Shown piece by piece: positions 1 to 5,170 of a stretch of 5,170 nt of DNA. The stretch covers positions 1 through 5,170 of the forward strand of contig JBEBWZ010000193.1 of assembly GCA_040391865.1 (NCBI GenBank), written 5' to 3'. The notes under the pieces are model-generated. The model made no database searches. It was not told where the DNA came from and was given only the letters and a program-made list of their open reading frames with translations. The stretch comes from Solimonas sp040391865 (GTDB lineage Bacteria > Pseudomonadota > Gammaproteobacteria > Nevskiales > Nevskiaceae). Both the position numbers and the translations under genes were made by a program. The stretch's first letter is position 1; every line of letters starts with the position of its first letter.

Positions 1-2177
1 CCGATCTCGAAGCCGATCTCGGTATCGATTCGATCAAGCGCGTCGAGATCATCGGCGGCTTGCAGAAGGCACTGCCGGAAGTGCTGGCCGCAGGCATCAA
101 ACAGCAGATGGAGCGTTACACCAAGGCCAAGACGCTGAGCGCGATCCTCGCCGAGCTGGCAGCGTTGGATCCGGGCGTCGCGGCACCAACCGCAGCCGCT
201 GCTACGACTCCCGACTCCCGCATCCCGAATCCCGCCAGCGGCGAGCCGCTGCCCCGATTCGTGATCAAGTCGCAGCCGGCGACCTTGAGTGCCGAGACCG
301 TCAAGCTGCAAGGCCTGGCGCTGGTCCTCAGTGCCGACAAGGCGATCAGCTCCGCGCTGGCGCAGCAACTGTCGGCGCAGGGGCTGTCGCCCGTGGTCAT
401 CGCCAGCACTGAGCCGGCCGAACTGCGTGCCGCCATCAGCGCGGCCCGCGAACGCCACGGCCCGATGCGCGTGCTGCTGCACCTGCATGGCCTGGAGATG
501 GTCGAAGCCGAGAACCTGGAGCAGTGGCGACAGCGCTATCAGCGCGATCTGCTGAGCCTGTTCCATGGCCTGCAGGTCACGCTGTCCGATCTCGATGGCG
601 CGCGCGTCTTCGCCGCCAGCCGGCTCGGCGGCACCTTCGGCCGCGATGCCATCGGTGAAGGCCTGCCGGTCGCCGGTGGCGTCAATGGCATGCTCAACTG
701 CCTGCGGGTCGAGTATCCGCAAAGCCTGTCGCGCACCGTCGATTTCGACGGTCACAGCGATGACGAGATCGTGCGTCTGCTCTGCGCCGAACTGTTCAGT
801 GCCGATCACGCCAGCGAAGCCGGCTACATCCAGGATCAGCGCTACATCGCCGTCACCCGCACGCAAGCACTCGCGGCGAGTCCCTTCCCCTCACAAGTCA
901 CTCCGTCCGGCGACTGGGTCTTGCTGGCAACCGGCGGCGCGCGCGGCATCACCGCGCAGATCGTCGAAGAACTGGCGCGCCCCGGCATGCAACTGGTGTT
1001 GCTCGGCCGCACCGCCGAACCGGCTGCCGAAGATGCGGCGACCGCGCAACACGGCGACGCCGCTGCGCTGAAAAAAGCCTTGCTCGCGGCCAGCCTCGCC
1101 AAGGGTGAACGCCCGAAGCCGGTCGAGATCGATCGTGCGGTCAGCAAACTGCTGGTCGATCGCGAAGTGCGCGCCAACATCACGCGCCTGCGCGCTACCG
1201 GCGCGGTGGTCGAATACGTCCCCTGCGATGTGCGCAACGAAGCGGCGCTTGGCGAACTGATCGACAGCCTTTATTCGCGCCATGGCCGCATCGACGCGGT
1301 GATTCACGGCGCCGGCGTGATCGAAGACAAACTGCTGGCTGACAAGACCGCCGAATCGTTCGAGCGCGTGCTGGGCACCAAGCTCGATCCGGCATTCGTG
1401 TTTTCGCGCAAGCTGCGGCCGGAATCGCTGAAGCTGCTGGCGTTCTTCACCTCGGTCGCCGGCCGTTACGGCAACCGCGGCCAGAGCGATTACGCCGCCG
1501 CCAACGAAGCGTTGAACCGCCTCGCCTGGGAGCTGCACCGCCGCTGGCCGCAGACCCGCGTGCTCGCCGTGAACTGGGGCCCCTGGGACGCCGGCATGGC
1601 CAGCGAAGGCATCAAGCGCGCGCTGCGTGAACGCGGCATGGAACCGATCCCGGTGCCCGCCGGCCGTCGTTTCTTCAGCGACGAACTGGTCAATGGTCCG
1701 CGCAATGACGTGGAGCTGGTTGCCGGCCAGGGGCCCTGGGGCCAGCTCGATACTGCGCTGGACCACGGCAGCATCAGCTTTGCGTTCGTTACCCAGGCGG
1801 CCGGCATCGGTGCGGGCGGCGCAGTGACGCTGCAGCATCGTCTGCTGCCGACCGATCTGCCGGTCGGCACATCCACGACGGCAGCCGCGCAGCTCAGCGA
1901 ACCGCTGGCAGCGCAGTGCATGAGCCAGTTTGTCGCGGCCAACTGGCAGGGCTGGCGCGTTGCGGAATTGCAGGATCTACGGGTCACCGCGCCATTGCAG
2001 ATCGACGCTCAGGGCTGCGACATCGTGCTGCGCGCACGCGCCGCCACGCATTCACAACCGGGCATGCAGGCGATCAGCGTGGAGCTTGGCGCCGTCGGCA
2101 GCAGGAGCGGTGCGCAGTACCGGGCAACGGTGGTGCTGGTGCCGCAGAACGCGCTGACCCCTGTGGCGAAAGCTTAG
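1..2177 (+). CDS. Pfa/Hgl-type polyketide/fatty-acid synthase subunit, C-terminal part (ACP-KR-DH-like), 5' partial
   Basis: This is the 3' end of a multidomain iterative synthase gene. The first complete codon is at nt 3, and 724 residues are visible before TAG 2175-2177. Numbering from nt 3, the order is ACP end (1-55, attachment Ser10 in LGIDSIKRVEI), a low-complexity linker (about 56-85), a KR structural half (about 86-300), a catalytic KR half (about 305-575) and a hotdog/DH-like tail (about 590-717). The KR has TGGARGIT at 310-317, Lys460, Ser484, Tyr497 and Asn501. The frame is open to the left edge and the ACP motif lies before the first possible start (TTG 60), so the true start is upstream. 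PfaA of marine gammaproteobacteria and Pfa2 of myxobacteria have KS-AT-ACP(n)-KR with or without DH, so KS, AT and perhaps more ACPs probably precede the window. The enzyme is presumably cytosolic: it extends an ACP-bound chain and reduces the beta-keto group with NADPH. The following synthase gene is in the same frame almost without a gap. Family assignment is strong; the product is unknown. Confidence 0.93.
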   Translation, partial: DLEADLGIDSIKRVEIIGGLQKALPEVLAAGIKQQMERYTKAKTLSAILAELAALDPGVAAPTAAAATTPDSRIPNPASGEPLPRFVIKSQPATLSAETVKLQGLALVLSADKAISSALAQQLSAQGLSPVVIASTEPAELRAAISAARERHGPMRVLLHLHGLEMVEAENLEQWRQRYQRDLLSLFHGLQVTLSDLDGARVFAASRLGGTFGRDAIGEGLPVAGGVNGMLNCLRVEYPQSLSRTVDFDGHSDDEIVRLLCAELFSADHASEAGYIQDQRYIAVTRTQALAASPFPSQVTPSGDWVLLATGGARGITAQIVEELARPGMQLVLLGRTAEPAAEDAATAQHGDAAALKKALLAASLAKGERPKPVEIDRAVSKLLVDREVRANITRLRATGAVVEYVPCDVRNEAALGELIDSLYSRHGRIDAVIHGAGVIEDKLLADKTAESFERVLGTKLDPAFVFSRKLRPESLKLLAFFTSVAGRYGNRGQSDYAAANEALNRLAWELHRRWPQTRVLAVNWGPWDAGMASEGIKRALRERGMEPIPVPAGRRFFSDELVNGPRNDVELVAGQGPWGQLDTALDHGSISFAFVTQAAGIGAGGAVTLQHRLLPTDLPVGTSTTAAAQLSEPLAAQCMSQFVAANWQGWRVAELQDLRVTAPLQIDAQGCDIVLRARAATHSQPGMQAISVELGAVGSRSGAQYRATVVLVPQNALTPVAKA
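3..167 (+). other. Acyl carrier protein domain (partial, C-terminal two thirds)
   Basis: The translation opens with DLEADLGIDSIKRVEI. This is the conserved 4'-phosphopantetheine attachment motif of Pfa-type ACPs, with the modified serine encoded at nt 30-32. The rest of the helical bundle follows to about residue 55. The serine needs a phosphopantetheinyl transferase that is not in this window. Pfa-type subunits usually carry several ACPs in tandem. This is the last one before the KR, and whether others precede it cannot be seen. Confidence 0.93.
205..232 (+). repeat. Four-unit heptamer tract (CGANTCC-like) inside the ACP-KR linker
   Basis: Four adjacent 7-base units read CGACTCC, CGACTCC, CGCATCC and CGAATCC. 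They are translated in frame as part of the linker segment TTPDSRIPNP. The surrounding linker is Ala/Pro-rich and looks tolerant of insertion. Tracts of this heptamer family, written as CCCGAATCCCGAAT or its complement, are common between genes in Xanthomonadaceae, from general knowledge of those genomes. I infer that the tract is a captured genomic repeat rather than a conserved protein element. Confidence 0.7.
258..1730 (+). other. Ketoreductase domain (structural plus catalytic subdomains, SDR type)
   Basis: The first half (to about nt 900) looks like the truncated Rossmann structural subdomain of type I synthase KRs. It includes the segment from LVLSADKAISSALAQQL through the RVFAASRLGG region. 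The catalytic half has the NADPH-binding TGGARGIT (nt 930-953), VIHGAGVIED (from nt 1299), and catalytic Lys (1380-1382), Ser (1452-1454), Tyr (1491-1493) and Asn (1503-1505). A helical insert of about 50 residues (nt 1050-1200) lies between the cofactor motif and the CDVRN strand, as I recall for PfaA-like KRs. The IED in the place of the LDD motif, and Tyr rather than Trp after SVAGR, suggest a B-type KR giving 3R-hydroxyacyl products. That stereochemical call is inference. All catalytic residues are present, so the domain is probably active. Confidence 0.9.
1770..2154 (+). other. Degenerate hotdog / dehydratase-like C-terminal region
   Basis: The roughly 128 residues after the KR end with GWRVAELQDLRV, then CDIVLRARAATH and AQYRATVVLV. 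These resemble the later strands of the first hotdog fold of polyketide synthase dehydratases found after the KR in Pfa2-like proteins. The catalytic HxxxGxxxxP motif expected at the front of that fold is absent; the local sequence is LQHRLLPTDLPVG. The second hotdog with the catalytic Asp is also missing because the protein stops here. I infer a structural or docking remnant rather than an active dehydratase. Domain identity is moderately supported. Confidence 0.5.
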
Positions 2178-2189
2178 TTGGCCGCCGTG
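2165..2189 (+). promoter_or_regulatory. Gene junction: TAG stop, then TTG/GTG starts in the same frame, weak ribosome site
   Basis: The upstream frame ends at TAG 2175-2177. The next codon in the same frame is TTG (2178-2180), followed by GCC GCC and GTG (2187-2189), and then the KS N-terminus. No strong Shine-Dalgarno is present. The purine-rich GGCGAAAG at 2165-2172 is the only candidate: about 5 bases before TTG (favourable spacing) and 14 before GTG (long). No in-frame ATG lies before the conserved KS core. The layout suggests that initiation depends on ribosomes finishing the upstream gene (translational coupling). No promoter or terminator is visible between the genes. Confidence 0.6.
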
Positions 2190-5170
2190 ACGCGTCCTTT
2201 GGACATTGCCATCGTCGGGCTCGCCGGGACTTATCCCGGCGCGCGCGATGTGCGTGCGTTCTGGCAGAACATCTGCGCCAAGGTCGATGCCATCAGCGAC
2301 GCACCGGCGGACTGGACCGGCCCGTACTTCGAAGCCGACACCCACGCCGATGATCGCATCTACACGACCAAGGGCGGCTTCCTGCACGAATTGGCGCACG
2401 TCGATCCGATCGAAGTCGGGGTGATGCCCAGCGTCGCGATCGGCAGCGATCCCGATCATCTGCTGGCCTTGAAGATGGCACGCGATGCGCTGGCCGATGC
2501 CGGCCATCTCACCAGTGCCGGCGGCCGCGCGTTCGACGGCCGGCGTGCCGGTGTGGTGATCGCACGCGGCACCTATGGCAATCGCGGTCTCGCCAGCATG
2601 CTGGCGCGCGGCTTCTTCATGGATCAGATGATGGACGTGGTCCGCGGCCTGCGCCCGGATTTCTCCGACGCCGACATCCGTGCGCTGCAGGGTGATCTCA
2701 AGAAACAGCTACCGCCGTACGGCGGCGATTTCGTCGGTGTGCTGACGCCGAACGTGATCGCGGGCCTGATCGCCAACCGCCTCGATCTGATGGGGCCGAG
2801 CTATATCGTCGATGCCGCCTGCGCCTCGTCGCTGATCGCAGTCGATCAGGCGGTCCAGGAGCTGGCCAGCGGCCGCTGCGATCTGATGCTCTGCGGCGGC
2901 ACCCAGGCGCAGACACCGCCGCAACTGTTCATCCAGTTCTGCCAGATCCAGGCACTGTCGCGTGGCCAGTTGCGCCCTTTCCAGAAAGGCGCGGACGGCA
3001 CCTTGATCGGCGAAGGCAGCGGCATCATGGTGCTGAAGCGCCTCGCCGACGCCGAACGCGATGGCGACCGCATCTACGCGGTGATCAAGGGCGTTGGCAC
3101 CGCGTCGGACGGCAAGGCCAAGGGCCTGCTGGCGCCGCGTCTCGAAGGTGAAGTGCTGGCGCTGCAGCGTGCCTACGAATCCTGCGGCATCGATCCGCTG
3201 ACCGTGGATCTGATCGAAGCGCACGGCACCGGCACTGCGGTCGGCGACAAGACCGAGATCGAAGCGCTGCAAGCGATCTTCGGCGGGCGCGGCAGCGGCC
3301 CGCAGATCGCGATCTCCGCGGTGAAATCGATGATCGGCCACTGCCTGCCGGCGACCGGCACCGCATCGATGATCAAGACCGCGTTGGCCCTGCACCACAA
3401 GGTGCTGCCGCCGATGCTCTGCGACGAACCCGATCCGGCGCTGCATCTCGAACGCACGCCGTTCTACATCAACAACGAAACCCGCCCCTGGATTCATGGG
3501 GGCGCCGCTGCGGGTGGCCTGCCGCGCCGCGCTGGCGTCAATGCCTTCGGCTTTGGCGGCATCAACGCGCACGTGGTGATGGAGGAATACACCGGCCCGG
3601 CACAGCGCACGCAGGTCGGCGTACTGCAGGTCCCCGGCGGTGGCGAACTGCTGCTGCTCGCAGCCGACCGTCGCGAACGTCTGCTGGAGCTGATGCAAGC
3701 CACTGTCGCGCAGTTGCGGGGGCCGAATCCGCCGGCGCTGGCGGAAGTGGTGGCGGCTGCCAGTGTGCACAGCACCGGCGAGTATCGTCTTGCCATCGTC
3801 TGCGATTCCGCGGCAGAGCTGCTGAAGAAACTCGAACAGGCATTGGAGCGTCTGAGCGTCGCCGACGCCAAGGTGTTCAAGACCCGCAACGGCATCCATT
3901 ACGGTCATGGTGCGGCACCGGGCAAGGTCTGCATCCTGTTTCCGGGTGAAGGCTCGCAGTACCCGAACATGCTCTCGGAGCTGTGCCTGCGCTTTCCGCA
4001 GGTGCGCGAAAGCTTCGACTTCATCGAAGACAATGCGCGCCGTCGCGGCAGCCGCTCACGCGCCGCGATCCTGTTTCCGGCACCGACGCTGCTTGATGAA
4101 GCACAGCGCGCGGAACTCGAAGCACAACTGCATGCGATGGATGTCGGCGCCGAAAGCGTGTTCGCCGCCAGCCTCGCGCTGCAGGCCTTGTACGACGATC
4201 TCGGCCTGAAGTTCGATGCGATGCTTGGCCATTCCACTGGCGAGAACACCGCACTCACCGCCTGTGGCGTGCGTCGTTACGCACAGCGCGAAGAGCTTGC
4301 CGAAGCCGTGCAGGCGGTGCATGGCCTGTATCAGCAGCTCGAAGCCGAAGGCCGCATCGTGCACGGCAGTCTGCTCAGCATCGGCGGGCTCGATGCCGCC
4401 ACCCGCGCGCAGTTGCTGGCCGACGGCGAAGGCCTGCAGTTGGCAATGGACAACTGCCCGAATCAGCTGGTGATGTTCGGCACACCGGAAGCCGCGGCGC
4501 GGATGAAGCAGAAACTCGCCGACGCCGGCGCGATCTGCCAGGAACTGCCGTTCGGCCGCGCCTACCACACGCCGCTGTTCAAGCCGATGGCCGATGCCTT
4601 CCGCGACTATTTCAGCGCGCTGGATTTCGGCCCAGGGCGCGTGCCGCTGTACAGCGCGCGCAGTTGCGCGCCGTTTCCGGATGATGCCGATGCGATCCGC
4701 GAACTGACCGCGCAGCAATGGGAAAACCCGGTGCGCTTCACCGAGACCATCGAGCGCCTGTATGCCGATGGCTATCGCGTGTTCGTCGAAGTCGGCCCCA
4801 GTGGCAATCTCACTTCATTCGTCTCCGACACGCTGCGCGACAAGCCCGACGCACTGGCGCTGAGCAGCGACAGCCGCCGCCGCTCGAGTCTGACGCAGTT
4901 CCATCAGACGCTGGCGCAGCTGTTTGCCGCCGGTGTCGTGTTCGATCCGCGGCGTTTGTATACGCACCGCGAGATCGCGGAACTCGATCTGTTGGCGCCA
5001 CCGCGTCCGCTCAAGAAGCAGGCGCCGAAACAGGCCTTGCAGATGCCGCAGGTGACGCTGCCGGAGCATTGGAAGGCACGTGCGCTACCGGCCTCCCCTC
5101 TCATGCTGGCGGAAGAGGGGACGGTGGAACGGGCCGCGCGTGCAAGCGGGGTATCGTCGGCTGCGCCGAC
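2187..5170 (+). CDS. Pfa/Hgl-type polyketide synthase subunit, KS-AT, 3' partial
   Basis: An open frame of 994 complete codons runs off the right edge. Numbered from GTG 2187, a KS occupies about 1-468 with Cys212 (DAACASS), His346 (EAHGTGT) and His385 (KSMIGH). A KS-AT linker spans about 470-578. An AT spans about 579-885 with Gln591 (FPGEGSQ), Ser683 (GHSTGE) and His794 (AYHTPLF). A linker of at least 110 residues follows. The GTG start places IAIVGLAGTYPGA at residues 7-19, normal for a KS; TTG 2178 would add three residues. The KS features VKSMIGH and TPFYINNETRPWIHG are typical of PfaA/Hgl-like synthases rather than modular antibiotic synthases. KS condenses the growing chain with an extender and AT loads acyl groups on ACP. 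No chain-length-factor domain lies between KS and AT, so the order is closer to PfaA or HglC-like proteins than to PfaC. The gene follows the ACP-KR subunit without a gap and is surely in its operon. Confidence 0.93.
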   Translation, partial: MTRPLDIAIVGLAGTYPGARDVRAFWQNICAKVDAISDAPADWTGPYFEADTHADDRIYTTKGGFLHELAHVDPIEVGVMPSVAIGSDPDHLLALKMARDALADAGHLTSAGGRAFDGRRAGVVIARGTYGNRGLASMLARGFFMDQMMDVVRGLRPDFSDADIRALQGDLKKQLPPYGGDFVGVLTPNVIAGLIANRLDLMGPSYIVDAACASSLIAVDQAVQELASGRCDLMLCGGTQAQTPPQLFIQFCQIQALSRGQLRPFQKGADGTLIGEGSGIMVLKRLADAERDGDRIYAVIKGVGTASDGKAKGLLAPRLEGEVLALQRAYESCGIDPLTVDLIEAHGTGTAVGDKTEIEALQAIFGGRGSGPQIAISAVKSMIGHCLPATGTASMIKTALALHHKVLPPMLCDEPDPALHLERTPFYINNETRPWIHGGAAAGGLPRRAGVNAFGFGGINAHVVMEEYTGPAQRTQVGVLQVPGGGELLLLAADRRERLLELMQATVAQLRGPNPPALAEVVAAASVHSTGEYRLAIVCDSAAELLKKLEQALERLSVADAKVFKTRNGIHYGHGAAPGKVCILFPGEGSQYPNMLSELCLRFPQVRESFDFIEDNARRRGSRSRAAILFPAPTLLDEAQRAELEAQLHAMDVGAESVFAASLALQALYDDLGLKFDAMLGHSTGENTALTACGVRRYAQREELAEAVQAVHGLYQQLEAEGRIVHGSLLSIGGLDAATRAQLLADGEGLQLAMDNCPNQLVMFGTPEAAARMKQKLADAGAICQELPFGRAYHTPLFKPMADAFRDYFSALDFGPGRVPLYSARSCAPFPDDADAIRELTAQQWENPVRFTETIERLYADGYRVFVEVGPSGNLTSFVSDTLRDKPDALALSSDSRRRSSLTQFHQTLAQLFAAGVVFDPRRLYTHREIAELDLLAPPRPLKKQAPKQALQMPQVTLPEHWKARALPASPLMLAEEGTVERAARASGVSSAAP
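2199..3591 (+). other. Beta-ketoacyl synthase (KS) domain
   Basis: The domain catalyses decarboxylative Claisen condensation. The acyl-binding nucleophile is Cys at nt 2820-2822, and the decarboxylation histidines are at 3222-3224 and 3339-3341. The C-terminal GVNAFGFGGINAHVV (about 3534-3578) is the usual glycine-rich KS end. The N-terminal half reads VDPIEVGVMPSVAIGSDPDH where modular synthases have the DPQQR signature; this variant is typical of the Pfa/Hgl branch. The Asn of the usual KSNIGH is Met, also normal in this branch. The full triad implies a condensing enzyme, not a chain-length factor. Confidence 0.94.
3921..4840 (+). other. Acyltransferase (AT) domain with non-standard substrate pocket
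   Basis: The fold is marked by GKVCILFPGEGSQYPNM (from nt 3921), nucleophile Ser in GHSTGE (4233-4235), His in RAYHTPLF (4566-4568), WENPVRF (4719-4739) and VFVEVGPSGNLTSF (from 4779). Ser and His are 111 residues apart, close to 109 in FabD, so the catalytic core is intact. The Arg expected about 25 residues after Ser, which holds the free carboxylate of malonyl or methylmalonyl groups, is missing: no Arg occurs between +19 and +39. The HAFH/YASH specificity position reads RAYH. Loading of a non-carboxylated acyl group, or an unusual mode of malonyl recognition, is therefore possible. Confidence 0.88.
5094..5121 (+). repeat. Imperfect repeat-like palindrome in the post-AT linker
   Basis: TCCCCTCT (5094-5101) and AGAGGGGA (5114-5121) are exact reverse complements around a 12-base loop. 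The frame stays open and encodes ASPLMLAEEGT. The arms match the CCCTCTC...GAGAGGG style of dispersed palindromes seen in many high-GC proteobacteria. No T-tract follows and the frame continues, so a terminator is unlikely. With a single copy visible, assignment to a repeat family is tentative. Confidence 0.45.

Noticed and set aside
1..21. Direct repeat of CCGATCTCG at 1-9 and 13-21.
   Set aside because: It simply encodes the conserved DLEADLG of the ACP; repeated Asp-Leu codons explain it.
60..62. TTG as the start of the first gene.
   Set aside because: The ACP motif with its serine lies before it in the same open frame, so the gene begins upstream of the window.
891..1838. 315-codon open frame on the - strand opposite the KR.
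   Set aside because: It is antisense to the KR catalytic core, has no domain motif and shows the same shadow composition.
2709..3908. 399-codon open frame on the - strand opposite the KS.
   Set aside because: It lies wholly antisense to a strongly conserved KS. Its translation is His/Gln/Arg/Ala-rich with no recognisable motif, as expected from a GC-rich codon shadow.
3597..3915. A possible chain-length-factor or extra domain between KS and AT.
   Set aside because: About 110 residues is too short for a second KS-like domain, and the sequence looks like the usual KS-AT linker.
4056..4718. 220-codon open frame on the - strand opposite the AT.
   Set aside because: It overlaps the AT nucleophile and histidine regions, which are clearly real on the + strand. 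No independent support is seen.
5094..5121. Rho-independent terminator.
   Set aside because: There is no T-tract after the stem, the loop is long and the coding frame continues through it.

Overview
The window is a high-GC, densely coding stretch holding two partial + strand genes in the same reading frame, separated by one stop codon. Both encode pieces of a type I iterative polyketide/fatty-acid synthase of the PUFA-synthase (Pfa) / heterocyst-glycolipid (Hgl) kind, often called secondary lipid synthases. Nothing else is supported: there are no RNA genes, CRISPR array, insertion sequence or convincing terminator, and no stretch over 300 bases lacks a gene.

Layout. Nt 1-2177 is the 3' end of a multidomain gene whose start lies upstream. 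It encodes the end of an acyl carrier protein (ACP) with its phosphopantetheine serine, a low-complexity linker, a two-part ketoreductase (KR) with an intact K-S-Y-N set, and a C-terminal hotdog-like region that looks like a dehydratase (DH) half without its catalytic histidine motif. After a TAG at 2175-2177, a second gene begins at GTG 2187 (or TTG 2178) and runs off the right edge. It encodes a ketosynthase (KS) with an intact Cys-His-His triad, a linker, an acyltransferase (AT) with intact Ser/His but without the arginine that usually grips malonyl-type substrates, and the start of a further linker.

How they work together. KS condenses, AT loads, ACP carries the chain and KR reduces the beta-keto group. 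The active DH, the enoylreductase, the phosphopantetheinyl transferase and any chain-length factor are not visible and would be expected in flanking genes. The product cannot be read from the sequence; a long-chain, partly reduced or hydroxylated lipid is the reasonable family-level guess.

Organism. The GC-rich codon use suggests a proteobacterium. A heptamer tract of the CGAATCC type (nt 205-232) inside the ACP-KR linker resembles the short repeats common in Xanthomonadaceae such as Lysobacter, Xanthomonas and Stenotrophomonas. This points to that group with low to moderate confidence. A second repeat-like palindrome lies in the post-AT linker at the right edge, so both inter-domain linkers look like places where genomic repeats have been absorbed into coding sequence.
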